A stretch of DNA of 64,000 bases, from NCBI RefSeq assembly GCF_900106595.1, contig NZ_FNNC01000005.1:62001-126000 (forward strand), written 5' to 3'. The position numbers were made by a program, and so were the translations under genes. The notes below the pieces were generated by a model. That model had not been told where the DNA came from. It did no database searches and was given only the letters and a program-made list of their open reading frames with translations. Position 1 is the stretch's first letter, and every line of letters begins with the position of its first letter. This DNA comes from Marinococcus luteus (lineage in GTDB: Bacteria > Bacillota > Bacilli > Bacillales > Marinococcaceae). Of this stretch, positions 39,792 through 49,362 are shown in pieces.

Positions 39792-41168
39792 ATGGAAACA
39801 GATACGATTGCTGCTATTTCCACTCCGAGCGGGGAAGGGGCTATTGCGATTGTCCGCCTGAGCGGAGACGAAGCGCTGGATATTGCGGATCATGTGTACA
39901 AGGGCAAAAAATCTCTTCATGACGTGGTAACTCATACTATCCATTACGGGCATATTATCGACCCGGCGGACGGCTCCGTGATTGAAGAATCCATGATTTC
40001 TGTCCTCAGGGCCCCAAAAACATTTACAAGAGAAGATATTGTGGAAATTAACTGCCACGGAGGACTGGTCTCGGTTAATCGTGTCCTTGATAACGTATTA
40101 AGTCAGGGAGCACGGCTGGCGGAGCCTGGAGAGTTTACGAAACGGGCATTTTTAAACGGGCGTATTGATCTGACACAGGCAGAAGGTGTCATGGACCTGA
40201 TCAGGGCTAAAACCGACCGGGCCATGCAGAGTGCTTTAAAGCAGGTTGAAGGAAGGCTTTCCGAACGCATCCGTAAACTTCGCCAGAAGCTTCTCGAAAC
40301 AGTGGCCAATGTGGAAGTGAATATTGACTACCCTGAATTTGATGCTGATGTTGTGACGACGAATGTTTTAAAAGAAAATGTTGCGTTTGTCGGCGAAGAA
40401 ATCGATCAGCTGCTCGTAACGGCCCGGCAGGGAAAAATTATGCGGGAAGGACTCGGCACAGCGATTATTGGCCGGCCGAACGTAGGAAAATCCTCCCTGA
40501 TGAATAATTTGGTGCATGAAAATAAAGCCATTGTAACGGAAGTGCCGGGTACCACCAGAGACGTGCTCGAGGAGTATGTAAACGTCCGTGGGGTGCCGCT
40601 TCGTTTAATTGACACCGCCGGCATACGTGAAACTGAAGATATTGTGGAAAAGATTGGCGTAGAGCGCTCCCGCCAGGTGCTGCAGGAAGCGGAGCTGATC
40701 CTTCTTGTCATCAACAGTGCAGAGCCGCTCTCCGATGAAGACCGAGCATTATTTCAGGCAGTTCAAGGCATGAATGTTATTGTTATAATGAATAAAACGG
40801 ATCTTCCCAAACAGGTGGATGAGGAAGAACTCCGGGAGTATACATCCGGCCGGCCTATTATTGCCGCTTCTTTTCTGAATGATGAAGGCATCGACAGTCT
40901 TGAGGAAGCAATTGCCCACCTCTTTTTTGATGAAGGAGTGGAGGCGGCGGACATGAATTATTTGTCCAATGCACGTCATATTGGGTTATTGAATCAGGCA
41001 AAACGGTCGGTAAATGACGCTCTGGAAGCCGTGGAAATGGGAGTACCGGTAGATATGGTACAAATTGATATTACCCGGGCCTGGGAACAACTCGGAGAAA
41101 TTGTCGGAGAAAACGTGCATGACGGATTAATTGATCAGCTGTTTGCCCAGTTTTGTCTCGGAAAATAG
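39792..41168 (+). CDS. mnmE: tRNA modification GTPase MnmE
   Basis: With MnmG installs the aminomethyl group on wobble uridine 34. 458 residues. N-terminal formyl-THF-binding domain ([20 protein letters not shown]), helical domain, and G domain with G1 [10 protein letters not shown] (about 226), switch TTRD, G3 DTAGIR, G4 MNKTD. Ends in the required FCLGK motif with catalytic Cys. The ATG follows GGGAGGG. mnmG is 46 bases downstream. Confidence 0.98.
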   Translation: METDTIAAISTPSGEGAIAIVRLSGDEALDIADHVYKGKKSLHDVVTHTIHYGHIIDPADGSVIEESMISVLRAPKTFTREDIVEINCHGGLVSVNRVLDNVLSQGARLAEPGEFTKRAFLNGRIDLTQAEGVMDLIRAKTDRAMQSALKQVEGRLSERIRKLRQKLLETVANVEVNIDYPEFDADVVTTNVLKENVAFVGEEIDQLLVTARQGKIMREGLGTAIIGRPNVGKSSLMNNLVHENKAIVTEVPGTTRDVLEEYVNVRGVPLRLIDTAGIRETEDIVEKIGVERSRQVLQEAELILLVINSAEPLSDEDRALFQAVQGMNVIVIMNKTDLPKQVDEEELREYTSGRPIIAASFLNDEGIDSLEEAIAHLFFDEGVEAADMNYLSNARHIGLLNQAKRSVNDALEAVEMGVPVDMVQIDITRAWEQLGEIVGENVHDGLIDQLFAQFCLGK

Positions 41169-41214
41169 ATACATCCGCTGGAGGCGGAGGGTAATACTAG
41201 AAGGAGGAACCGTA

Positions 41215-43095
41215 ATGAGTTACAACGGAGGAAATTATGACACGATTGTCATCGGCGCCGGACATGCGGGCGTAGAAGCAGGTCTTGCTTCTGCACGCAT
41301 GGGAGCCAATACATTGATGCTGACGCTGAACCTCGACGCCGTAGCGTTTATGCCGTGCAACCCGTCCGTAGGAGGGCCGGCAAAAGGCATCGTGGTCCGC
41401 GAAATTGATGCGCTCGGCGGAGAAATGGCTAAAAATATTGATAAAACGCATATCCAGATGCGGATGCTCAATACAGGAAAGGGGCCGGCTGTTCAGGCGC
41501 TCCGTGCGCAGGCTGATAAATTTCTTTATCAGCAGGAAATGAAGCGGACCCTTGAGAACACAGACAATTTAACGATCCGCCAGGGACTGGTGGAGGAACT
41601 GATTGTTGAAGATAACGTATGCAAGGGCGTAGTTACTAACACTGGCGCGAGCTACTACGCTTCATCGGTCGTAGTGACAACGGGTACTTATCTGCGCGGC
41701 AAGATTATTCTTGGAGAACTCGCGTATGAAAGCGGTCCGAATAACATGCAGCCTTCCATCAATTTGTCGGACAGCATTAAAGCGCTCGGTCTTGATATGG
41801 TCCGGTTCAAAACCGGCACGCCCCCACGGGTTAACAGCAACTCCATCGATTACAGCAAAACAGAGATCCAGCCCGGCGACGAGCAGCCGCGGGCCTTTTC
41901 CTACGAAACAGTGGAATTCATTACCGATCAGCTGCCCTGCTGGCTCACCTATACCGGAGCAGAAACGCATGAGCTGATTACAAACAATCTGCAGCGCTCC
42001 CCGATGTATTCCGGGATGATTGAAGGAACCGGTCCGAGGTACTGCCCTTCAATTGAAGACAAAATTGTCCGTTTTAACGACAAGCCGAAGCACCAGATTT
42101 TCCTCGAACCTGAAGGCAGAAATACAGATGAAGTATACGTGCAGGGGCTGTCGACAAGTCTTCCGGAGGACATTCAATTCGGCATACTCAAAACGATCCC
42201 GGGACTTGAAAACGTAAAAATGATGCGTCCAGGGTATGCGATTGAGTACGATGCGATTGTGCCGACACAGCTGTGGCCGACCCTTGAAACAAAAACCGTG
42301 GAGGGTCTCTTTACCGCCGGTCAGATCAACGGAACCTCCGGATATGAAGAGGCCGCCGGCCAGGGAATTATGGCCGGAATCAACGCAGCCTGCAAAGCAC
42401 AGGGCAAGGAAGGCGTCATCCTCGATCGTTCGGATGCGTATATTGGAGTATTGATTGATGATCTGGTCACTAAAGGCACCAACGAACCGTACCGCCTGTT
42501 AACGTCGAGGGCGGAATACCGCCTGCTTCTCCGTCATGACAACGCCGACCTTCGTTTAACTGAGATTGGTCATGAGATCGGACTGGTCCCGGAGGCCCGC
42601 TACGAACGATTTGTGCATAAAAAAGAATCGATCGAGGCCGAGAAAAAACGATTGGAAAGCTTTACCCTGAAGCCGCATGAAGAAATTAATGATATGCTCA
42701 TTTCCCGCGGTTCTACAGCGATGAAGGAAGCAGCTTCGGCGGCCCACCTGATGAAGCGGCCGGAAATCGGCTATGCTGACGTTGCTCCATTTGCAGACGC
42801 CCCGTCATCTATTGCACCGGATGTAGCCGAACAGGTGGAAATTCAGGTGAAATACGAAGGATATATTTCCAAACAGCTTGAACAGGTCGAGCGGATGAAG
42901 AAAATGGAAGAGAAAAAAATTCCAGAGAGTATCGATTACCATTCCATCTCTGGCATTGCGATTGAAGCGAGACAAAAGCTTTCAGAAGTACGTCCGCTTT
43001 CTGTCGGCCAGGCTTCCCGTGTATCCGGGGTGAACCCGTCCGATATATCTATACTGCTTGTGTATATTGAACAGGGCCGTATGGCAACAACGTAA
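41215..43095 (+). CDS. mnmG: tRNA modification enzyme MnmG (GidA)
   Basis: FAD-dependent partner of MnmE. 626 residues. N-terminal dinucleotide fold [17 protein letters not shown] (about 15-31), the [10 protein letters not shown] segment with an active Cys (MPCNPS), second GxG region, and [11 protein letters not shown]. The C-terminal helical tail binds MnmE. The ATG at 41215 follows AAGGAGG; codons upstream overlap the end of mnmE. Confidence 0.98.
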   Translation: MSYNGGNYDTIVIGAGHAGVEAGLASARMGANTLMLTLNLDAVAFMPCNPSVGGPAKGIVVREIDALGGEMAKNIDKTHIQMRMLNTGKGPAVQALRAQADKFLYQQEMKRTLENTDNLTIRQGLVEELIVEDNVCKGVVTNTGASYYASSVVVTTGTYLRGKIILGELAYESGPNNMQPSINLSDSIKALGLDMVRFKTGTPPRVNSNSIDYSKTEIQPGDEQPRAFSYETVEFITDQLPCWLTYTGAETHELITNNLQRSPMYSGMIEGTGPRYCPSIEDKIVRFNDKPKHQIFLEPEGRNTDEVYVQGLSTSLPEDIQFGILKTIPGLENVKMMRPGYAIEYDAIVPTQLWPTLETKTVEGLFTAGQINGTSGYEEAAGQGIMAGINAACKAQGKEGVILDRSDAYIGVLIDDLVTKGTNEPYRLLTSRAEYRLLLRHDNADLRLTEIGHEIGLVPEARYERFVHKKESIEAEKKRLESFTLKPHEEINDMLISRGSTAMKEAASAAHLMKRPEIGYADVAPFADAPSSIAPDVAEQVEIQVKYEGYISKQLEQVERMKKMEEKKIPESIDYHSISGIAIEARQKLSEVRPLSVGQASRVSGVNPSDISILLVYIEQGRMATT

Positions 43096-43105
43096 CAGTG
43101 CGTGA

Positions 43106-43142
43106 TTAAGCCCCTGCTTACTGAAAGCAGGGGCTTTTTTTC
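43106..43142 (+). terminator. Terminator of mnmEG
   Basis: AAGCCCCTGCTT / AAGCAGGGGCTT hairpin with seven T. Confidence 0.9.
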
Positions 43143-43225
43143 AAGACAACGCCATTTTGCTAAGGTGTAAACACCAGGAGTTCAGGCGTTGTTGTATTAT
43201 CCAGTGAAGGGCAGGAAAGAAAAGA

Positions 43226-43939
43226 ATGAGTAAAGAAACGTTTCCGGAATGGCTTGAAGCCATACATATTTCTTTGGACGATAAACAGAAAAAGCAGTTC
43301 GAGCAGTATTATCAGCTGCTCGTTGAATGGAATGAGCGCATGAATCTGACAGGCATTACTGAAGAAGGGGAGGTATACGAAAAACATTTTTATGATTCTC
43401 TTACCGGAGCTTCCCTGGAGGCCTTTAAGGCGGAAGGCTCCCTGATCGATGTTGGTTCAGGAGCCGGATTCCCGAGTCTGCCTCTCAAGATCTGCTTTCC
43501 GGAGCTCCAGGTTACGATCGTCGACTCTTTAAAAAAACGAATCGGTTTTTTAGAAGAAATCGTCAGTGAACTCGGGCTTGAAGGAGTGACCCTCATCCAT
43601 GACCGGGCCGAGCAGCTAGCGCGTCAAAAGACGTACCGGGATCAGTTTGACGCAGCCAGTGCCCGTGCCGTGGCCAAGCTTCCAGTGCTGCTCGAGCTCT
43701 GCCTGCCGTTTGTAAAGCCGGGAGGTGTTTTCATTGCGTGGAAGGGAGCAAGCGGAGAAGAAGAACTGCATGAGGCGGAAAACGCCCTGGTGAGATTAGA
43801 AGCAGAAGCAGCGGCGCCGAAGAAAATGAAGCTCCCGGAAGAACAGAGCGAGCGGGTGCTTTTAACATTCGAAAAAAAGAAAAAAACTCCAAAAGCGTAT
43901 CCAAGAAAACCAGGGACCCCGGCAAAAAATCCTTTATAA
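43226..43939 (+). CDS. rsmG: 16S rRNA (guanine-527-N7) methyltransferase
   Basis: Methylates G527 of 16S rRNA using S-adenosylmethionine; loss gives streptomycin tolerance in other bacteria. 237 residues. Rossmann-type fold with SAM motif LIDVGSGAGFPSLPLKI (about 73-89), then VDSLKKRIGFLEEIV. The family signature LVEWNERMNLTGI lies near 35. ATG after CAGGAAAG. Ends with a basic tail. Confidence 0.96.
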   Translation: MSKETFPEWLEAIHISLDDKQKKQFEQYYQLLVEWNERMNLTGITEEGEVYEKHFYDSLTGASLEAFKAEGSLIDVGSGAGFPSLPLKICFPELQVTIVDSLKKRIGFLEEIVSELGLEGVTLIHDRAEQLARQKTYRDQFDAASARAVAKLPVLLELCLPFVKPGGVFIAWKGASGEEELHEAENALVRLEAEAAAPKKMKLPEEQSERVLLTFEKKKKTPKAYPRKPGTPAKNPL

Positions 43940-44056
43940 TCACCCACGGCTCATTCGACAACCCTTAGAAACGTGATAGAATGAAAAGAGCATATGTACG
44001 AAATCCACGAGTGAAGCATCAAGGGCCGCAGTTTTTAAGTGAGGTGATATACGGGT

Positions 44057-44899
44057 ATGAAACAGTCGATTCAAAAATGGTTCGGTCTGGGGGACAACCA
44101 GGCCGAAAAAAGCGGCATTAATGAACACGAAGTCAAAATGATTCCTATTCATCAAATCATGGCGAATCCTTTTCAGCCGCGGACCATCTTTTCAGATGAA
44201 AAGCTTTCGGAATTAGCCCAATCGCTGCAGACGCACGGCCTTCTGCAGCCAATAACGGTCAGAAAGCAGTCCGGCGGCTATGAAATTATTGCTGGGGAAA
44301 GGCGCTGGCGCGCTTCGCAGAAGCTTGGATGGAAAGAGATACCGGCGCTGGTGAAAGAATTTAATGATACCCAGACGGCTTCAATTGCGCTCATTGAAAA
44401 CCTGCAGCGGGAAGCATTAACAGCGCTTGAAGAGGCAGCCGCATACGCCAGGCTGCTGGAAATGAACCAGCTCACCCAGGCAAGTCTGGCGCAGCGGCTG
44501 GGGAAAAGTCAGTCGACCATTGCTAACAAGCTTCGTCTGCTGCATTTGTCTGAATACGTTCAGGAGAAGCTGTCAGAAAAAGAAATTACCGAACGGCATG
44601 CCAGGGCGCTTCTGAAGCTGCCGGAGGCGGAGCGCCAGGATCGTATCGTTGATGAAGCCATCGAAAAGGACTGGAACGTGAAACAGACGGAAGATAAAAT
44701 TGCTGCTTTGCTTGATCCAAAGCCGAAAAAGACAAAGCAGCCGAAAAAGCACGTCTCCAGGGATACCCGTATTGCCTTAAATACGATCCGGGAGTCGATA
44801 GACATGGTGACGAAAAGCGGTATGACAATTGATACGGATGAAGAAGACTATGATGGTTATTATCAGGTGACCATTCGAATACCAAAATCGAAGCAGTAA
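44057..44899 (+). CDS. noc: Nucleoid occlusion protein Noc
   Basis: ParB-like CTP-dependent clamp that binds ATTTCCCGGGAAAT-like sites and blocks septum assembly over the chromosome. 280 residues. N-terminal amphipathic membrane helix (MKQSIQKWFGLG), ParB fold with GERRWRASQ and ENLQREALT (about 78-120), HTH (LAQRLGKSQSTIANKLRLL), and C-terminal dimer domain. It is distinguished from Spo0J by the N-terminal helix and its place upstream of soj. ATG after GAGGTG. Confidence 0.93.
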   Translation: MKQSIQKWFGLGDNQAEKSGINEHEVKMIPIHQIMANPFQPRTIFSDEKLSELAQSLQTHGLLQPITVRKQSGGYEIIAGERRWRASQKLGWKEIPALVKEFNDTQTASIALIENLQREALTALEEAAAYARLLEMNQLTQASLAQRLGKSQSTIANKLRLLHLSEYVQEKLSEKEITERHARALLKLPEAERQDRIVDEAIEKDWNVKQTEDKIAALLDPKPKKTKQPKKHVSRDTRIALNTIRESIDMVTKSGMTIDTDEEDYDGYYQVTIRIPKSKQ

Positions 44900-44939
44900 A
44901 TAAGAAGAACAGCATGGAACTGGGAAAGTAGGTGTATCG

Positions 44940-45713
44940 ATGGCAAAAACTGTTGCTATCGCCAACCAGAAAGGCGGCGTTGGGAAAACAACAACAGCAG
45001 TAAACATTAGTGCCTGTCTGGCACATGTAGGACAGCGGGTGCTTCTCGTGGACATTGACCCGCAGGGTAACGCCACCAGCGGGGCCGGCATTGAAAAAGG
45101 GGACGTTGAAAAATGCGTGTATAACGTTCTCGTTGAAGACACGGATATTCGTGATATTGTCCGGGGAACAGCCTTGGAACAACTGGACGTAGTACCTGCC
45201 ACCATACAGCTTTCCGGGGCAGAAATTGAACTGGTCTCCACTATTTCCCGGGAAATAAGGCTGAAAAATGCATTGGAGGATGTGGCTGCGCAGTACGACT
45301 ACATAATAATCGATTGCCCTCCCTCCCTTGGGCTTTTAACGATCAACGCGCTTTCCGCTTCGGACTCGATTTTAATCCCTGTGCAGTGTGAGTACTATGC
45401 CCTGGAAGGATTGAGCCAGCTGCTCAATACGGTCCGGCTTGTGCAAAAGCACTTAAACCATGACCTGGAAATCGAAGGGGTCCTGCTTACGATGCTCGAC
45501 GCAAGGACCAATCTTGGATTTCAGGTTATAGAAGAAGTAAAAAAATATTTTCAGGAAAAAGTATTCGAAACGATTATTCCCCGGAATATACGTCTTGGGG
45601 AAGCTCCAAGCCACGGTCTTCCAATTATTATGTATGACGCAAAGTCTAAGGGTGCCGAGGTCTATTTAGAATTAGCAAAGGAAGTGGTTGCTGGTGGCCA
45701 AAGGTCTAGGTAG
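44940..45713 (+). CDS. soj: Chromosome-partitioning ATPase Soj (ParA)
   Basis: Walker-type ATPase that works with Spo0J in chromosome segregation and controls DnaA. 257 residues. Deviant Walker A KGGVGKTT (about 11-18), switch [12 protein letters not shown], Walker [11 protein letters not shown]. The ATG follows GAAAGTAGG. Its end overlaps the spo0J start by 20 bases. It contains a perfect Noc-site sequence at 45243-45256. Confidence 0.97.
   Translation: MAKTVAIANQKGGVGKTTTAVNISACLAHVGQRVLLVDIDPQGNATSGAGIEKGDVEKCVYNVLVEDTDIRDIVRGTALEQLDVVPATIQLSGAEIELVSTISREIRLKNALEDVAAQYDYIIIDCPPSLGLLTINALSASDSILIPVQCEYYALEGLSQLLNTVRLVQKHLNHDLEIEGVLLTMLDARTNLGFQVIEEVKKYFQEKVFETIIPRNIRLGEAPSHGLPIIMYDAKSKGAEVYLELAKEVVAGGQRSR
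45243..45256. other. Consensus Noc-binding site inside soj
   Basis: ATTTCCCGGGAAAT, an exact match to the published B. subtilis consensus. Confidence 0.65.
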
Positions 45714-46542
45714 AGGATTGAACGCTTTTTTCCCGGAAGAAACAGGCGGCAACGAAGATCAAATCACTGCCGTACCAGTACAGGAATTACGGCCGAACCC
45801 TTATCAGCCGAGAAAACGATTTGAAGAAGAAGCGATTGAAGAGCTGAAGCACTCTGTGGCAGAGTTTGGTGTCCTGCAGCCAATTCTCGTCCGCAAAAGT
45901 ATTAAAGGGTACGACATCGTTACCGGAGAGCGGCGGTTCCGTGCTGCCTCAGCGGCAGGCTTGAAAGAAATTCCGGCGATCGTCAAGGATTTAAGCGATG
46001 AGCGGATGATGGAAGTCGCTTTAATTGAAAATCTGCAGCGGGAAGACCTGAATCCATTAGAAGAAGCCCAAGCGTACCAGCGCCTGGTGGAATCACTCGA
46101 TATTACTCAGGATGAACTTTCCAAGCGCCTTGGAAAGAGCCGGCCGCATATTGCCAACTATATCCGGCTTCTGCAGCTGCCAGCAGAAGTGCAAAAGCTC
46201 GTTGAAACCAAGGAGATCTCCATGGGGCACGCCAGAACGCTTCTTGGGTTGAAAAAGAAAGAGCTGGCGGTGAAGGTAAGCGAACAGATTGTTAAACAAG
46301 CGCTCAATGTCAGGCAGACGGAAGCACTTGTTCAGCAGATGAACGAGGGTGTTCCACGTGAAACAAAGCAAAAACAGCCGGCCTCTCCTTTCCTTGAACA
46401 AAAAGCAGAGGAACTCCAATCGTATTTTGGTACCTCCGTTTCTATTCAGCAGGGAAAAAATAAAGGTAAGATTGAGATTGAATTCTTTTCGGATGAGGAC
46501 CTGGAGCGGATTCTTCAGCTTCTGAGTGAAGAAATAGAATAG
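45694..46542 (+). CDS. spo0J: Chromosome-partitioning protein Spo0J (ParB)
   Basis: CTPase clamp that loads at parS and recruits SMC. 282 residues. Begins [13 protein letters not shown] (Soj-contacting tail), then ParB core with [21 protein letters not shown] and [10 protein letters not shown] (about 77-118), HTH ([19 protein letters not shown]) and dimer domain. The start is GTG at 45694, inside the end of soj. A perfect parS lies in its own coding sequence at 46350-46365, as in B. subtilis. Confidence 0.97.
   Translation: MAKGLGRGLNAFFPEETGGNEDQITAVPVQELRPNPYQPRKRFEEEAIEELKHSVAEFGVLQPILVRKSIKGYDIVTGERRFRAASAAGLKEIPAIVKDLSDERMMEVALIENLQREDLNPLEEAQAYQRLVESLDITQDELSKRLGKSRPHIANYIRLLQLPAEVQKLVETKEISMGHARTLLGLKKKELAVKVSEQIVKQALNVRQTEALVQQMNEGVPRETKQKQPASPFLEQKAEELQSYFGTSVSIQQGKNKGKIEIEFFSDEDLERILQLLSEEIE
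46350..46365. other. parS centromere site
   Basis: TGTTCCACGTGAAACA, an exact match to the Bacillus parS consensus, inside spo0J. Confidence 0.95.
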
Positions 46543-46583
46543 AGCAAAGGCTTCCGGTTCATTAACCGGGAGCCTTTGCTGAT
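46543..46583 (+). terminator. Terminator of soj-spo0J
   Basis: AGCAAAGGCTTCCGGTT / AACCGGGAGCCTTTGCT hairpin; the T run after it is poor (GATTTG), and it may serve the convergent GNAT gene too. Confidence 0.65.
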
Positions 46584-46619
46584 TTGTATGGTTCGAAGGG
46601 TAGAGTCCGGTGGAAAATA

Positions 46620-47078
46620 TCAGGCGTAGGAAGAGTGACGCTCAAGCACCACCATTGGGTGCCCGTCGGAAAGGCTGAATGTGCGGGAAATGACAAATCC
46701 GAACGAATGGTAAAGGTCGATTGCCGGCTGGTTCTTTTCGCTGGTGTATGCGTAGATTAAAGTGTCGAGATGTTGATTTAATAGATATTTCAGCAGGTAA
46801 GAGGCAAACCCCCGCCGGAAAAAATCCGGGTGGACAACGAGCCGTGTAAGTTGCAGCTTTTTCTCCTGATATTCATAAGCAATAAAAGCACGGAGTTCCC
46901 CTTCCACAAAGTAGCCGACAAAGGTTTCCTTTGATGAACGGATAGATTCCACCGTTTCATTTAGAGCAGGAATTTCAAAATTGTCTATAAGCATAGCTTC
47001 TGTGGAGTAGGATTGCTGCTGCAAAGCAAGTATACTTTTAGCAGTATCGTATTTATGATTGGGTAACAGGACGATCAT
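46620..47078 (-). CDS. GNAT family N-acetyltransferase
   Basis: 152-residue acyltransferase. The acetyl-CoA-binding motif A appears as LTRLVVHPDFFRRGFASYLLKYLL (about 77-100), followed by the DLYHSFGFVISRTF motif B. The N-terminal half is divergent, so the acceptor (antibiotic, amine, protein) cannot be told. ATG after AAGGAGA. Convergent with spo0J. Confidence 0.8.
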   Translation of the reverse strand: MIVLLPNHKYDTAKSILALQQQSYSTEAMLIDNFEIPALNETVESIRSSKETFVGYFVEGELRAFIAYEYQEKKLQLTRLVVHPDFFRRGFASYLLKYLLNQHLDTLIYAYTSEKNQPAIDLYHSFGFVISRTFSLSDGHPMVVLERHSSYA

Positions 47079-47440
47079 TATAATCTCTCCTTAAAATGAA
47101 AGAGGCGGAAAGAACGATAAAAGACATCAGCTACGTAACTTTTGCCGTTTAGGGCAAGCCCGCTTCAGTTCATTTCATAGTAAAATATTTAAAGCCCAAT
47201 TGTTACTGAAGAAAGGCACAGTGATTAAAGGTTGTTTTAGAAAAAAGGGCAGCGCACATTCAGGCGCGTAGTCCATTTTTGAGCAGGAAGGAACAAATTT
47301 GTTCATTCAGGAAGGAATAAAGCGGTATGGAAAATCTCTTCGGTGCTTCTGGCGGCTGGACAGCTGTTTATCAGCGTCCCCTCGGAATTTCTAAAAGGGT
47401 GTATATAGAGAAGTAAAGAAACAAAAGGGAGCGGACATTT
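47079..47440. other. Intergenic region with palindrome and a possible 29-codon frame
   Basis: No established gene. It holds a perfect 14-bp palindrome GAACAAATTTGTTC (47291-47304), the repeated element CAGGAAGGAA (47284 and 47308), and a 29-codon frame (47327-47416) preceded by AGGAAGGA, ending 24 bases before the DUF554 gene. The frame starts MENLFGASGGWTAVYQRPL. It could be a leader peptide or chance. Confidence 0.4.
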
Positions 47441-48151
47441 ATGGTGCTGACAGGAACATTGGTCAACGGAGTGACCATTATTATTGGATCGTTAATGGGG
47501 TTGTTGTTTCACCGTATACCGGAAAGAATGAAAACAACCATTATGCAGGCGCTGGCGCTGGCGGTTGTTCTTCTCGGGATCCAGATGGGGCTGCAGACAG
47601 AACAATTTTTAATTGTCGTGGGCAGTCTGGTAACTGGAGCCTGGGCAGGAGAGCGCCTGCGAATTGAAGATGGTCTGGAATCGGTCGGCCAGTGGGTGGA
47701 AAAACGAATGGGGAGCAGCGGTACAGAGAATACAGTAGCCAAAGGTTTTGTAACTGCCACGCTGGTATATGTGGTGGGAGCGATGGCGGTGCTTGGAGCA
47801 ATGGACAGCGGTCTGCGCCAGGAGCACGATGTTTTATTTACAAAATCAATGCTCGACGGATTTTCAGCGCTTATTTTTACAACAACGATGGGTATCGGAG
47901 TGTTATTTTCGTTTATTCCGGTCGTTATTTACCAGGGGTCCATTGCCCTTTTTGCTGTCCAAATTAACAGGCTGGTGCCGCAGGAGGCCATGGATACTTT
48001 TATTACTGAAATGACGGCTACCGGCGGCGTGATGATTATCGCTATCGGATTAAAGCTGGCAGGTCTGTTAGAAATCCGGGTGGCCAATCTACTTCCGGCG
48101 ATACCGATGGTGGCTTTTTTTGTGTTTATCATCCGTCTGTTCGGCGGATGA
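47441..48151 (+). CDS. DUF554 membrane protein
   Basis: 236-residue membrane protein of the DUF554 (YdfK/YqgA) family with about six or seven helices (TLVNGVTIIIGSLMGLLF at the start; FVTATLVYVVGAMAVLGAMDSG typical of the family; FSALIFTTTMGIGVLFSFIPV). A transport role has been suggested for the family but is not shown. The ATG follows GGGAG. Its 3' end overlaps yyaC on the other strand by 63 bases. Confidence 0.85.
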   Translation: MVLTGTLVNGVTIIIGSLMGLLFHRIPERMKTTIMQALALAVVLLGIQMGLQTEQFLIVVGSLVTGAWAGERLRIEDGLESVGQWVEKRMGSSGTENTVAKGFVTATLVYVVGAMAVLGAMDSGLRQEHDVLFTKSMLDGFSALIFTTTMGIGVLFSFIPVVIYQGSIALFAVQINRLVPQEAMDTFITEMTATGGVMIIAIGLKLAGLLEIRVANLLPAIPMVAFFVFIIRLFGG

Positions 48152-48811
48152 AGCTTCCCGTAGGAAGCGGGCATGGTCGTCGTCATTGTGGAAAGTTACC
48201 GGAGGGGTGGTGGCTTCTTTCTCCTGCAGAACATGCTGCTTTGATATTGACCGGTCGGCAAGAAGGAAGCTTTCGGCTATTAAAGAAGCCATCGTGTCGA
48301 TAGTATACAGCCGGGTATTTTGCAGCACAAAGTATTCCATCATTCCGCTGACATTCACTATGCCGTTAATGTGCATATCTCCAACCATTGGGAGCTTCTT
48401 TTTCATTGCAGCTCCCGGAGTGACTCCTCCTTCATTCAAAGTAACTTTCCCTACATTCTGAAGATAGCCAAGACAGGCATCCACAGCGATAATAAAAGCA
48501 TGCGGATGCTCTGCTGCAATGATGGAGAGCGTCTCCTCTAAATTAACAGCGTGTACCGGGTGTTGGAGAGTGCCATATATATAAAAGTTTTCCAGTTGTT
48601 TTTCAAGAAGCTTGCTTCCGGTTAAAGGCCCGAGAGAGTCTCCAGTCGAGCGGTCTGTTCCAATACAGACAAGGATGATATCTTTATCTGTGACACGCTC
48701 CCGGATATGACCGGCAAGGCAGTCCGCCAGCTCTCCGGCACTTCCGGGTTCATCCATGCTGACGTGACAATGAGTACGATAGGATTCACGTGAAACAGCT
48801 TTTTTCCCCAT
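48089..48811 (-). CDS. yyaC: YyaC, spore-protease-like protein, extended C-terminus
   Basis: 240 residues against about 205 in B. subtilis. The YyaC/Gpr-like peptidase fold is visible: ILVCIGTDRSTGDSLGPLTGSKL (about 44-66), HAFIIAVDACLG (about 104) and GGVTPGAAMKKKLPMVGD. YyaC is related to proteases acting in spore germination, although its own activity is unproven. The C-terminal extension (after about 205) is hydrophilic, His-rich (KHKKSHHRYRRK) and encoded opposite the end of the DUF554 gene, suggesting stop-codon loss and recent extension. ATG after AAAGGAG. A parS-like sequence lies at 48782-48797. Confidence 0.85.
   Translation of the reverse strand: MGKKAVSRESYRTHCHVSMDEPGSAGELADCLAGHIRERVTDKDIILVCIGTDRSTGDSLGPLTGSKLLEKQLENFYIYGTLQHPVHAVNLEETLSIIAAEHPHAFIIAVDACLGYLQNVGKVTLNEGGVTPGAAMKKKLPMVGDMHINGIVNVSGMMEYFVLQNTRLYTIDTMASLIAESFLLADRSISKQHVLQEKEATTPPVTFHNDDDHARFLREASSAEQTDDKHKKSHHRYRRK
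48782..48797. other. Candidate second parS site
   Basis: GGATTCACGTGAAACA matches parS at 13 of 16 positions including the CACGTGAAACA half, inside yyaC. Confidence 0.4.
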
Positions 48812-49019
48812 AGCAGATAACTCCTTTCCAGAATCCTCCCTGAAAATAATTGTATTAGCTTACTATACCCGCGTTTGGTTAAAAATAACTGGTATATTTA
48901 AGCAACAGCCGCCTTGAACACGGAATTGGCAGTTTAATTGAGGTTTTTGACGGAGTACGATAGGATAAAAAGTATCGAATCATTCAGGTGAATTGAGAAG
49001 AAAGGAGAAAACGGGACTC

Positions 49020-49208
49020 ATGGTGGAAAAGCAGCCTTTTGATATCAATAGTATTGTAGAAATGAAAAAGCAGCATCCTTGTGGAGAAAATCGCTGGAGG
49101 ATTATCCGGATGGGCGCCGATATCCGGATTAAATGTGAAGGGTGCGGGCATAGCGTCATGCTTCCGAGAAAAGAATTCAGTAAAAAGGTGAAAAAGGTTC
49201 TTGAATAA
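49020..49208 (+). CDS. DUF951 protein, small zinc-ribbon-like
   Basis: 62-residue protein found beside ychF in Firmicutes. Motifs: DINSIVEMKKQHPCGENRWRI, then GADIRIKCEGCGHSVMLPR. Three Cys and a His could bind zinc. ATG at 49020 after AAGGAG (somewhat long spacing). Function unknown; nucleic-acid binding is possible. Confidence 0.85.
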   Translation: MVEKQPFDINSIVEMKKQHPCGENRWRIIRMGADIRIKCEGCGHSVMLPRKEFSKKVKKVLE

Positions 49209-49362
49209 TTCCGGGAAAGCTGCTCTTGTTGTCGCAAAAGTGAAATTATACTATACTCAAAGCAATATGCTAACGATAAAGAGTCGCTTTTCAGGACAGC
49301 TGCGGTTGTCCTCTTTGTTATGTTTAGAGAAATATTAATTGAAAGAAAGAAGGAAATAATAA

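Noticed and set aside
47291-47304. A LexA/DinR box at GAACAAATTTGTTC
   Set aside because: The GAAC and GTTC halves are six bases apart; the Bacillus LexA box needs four.
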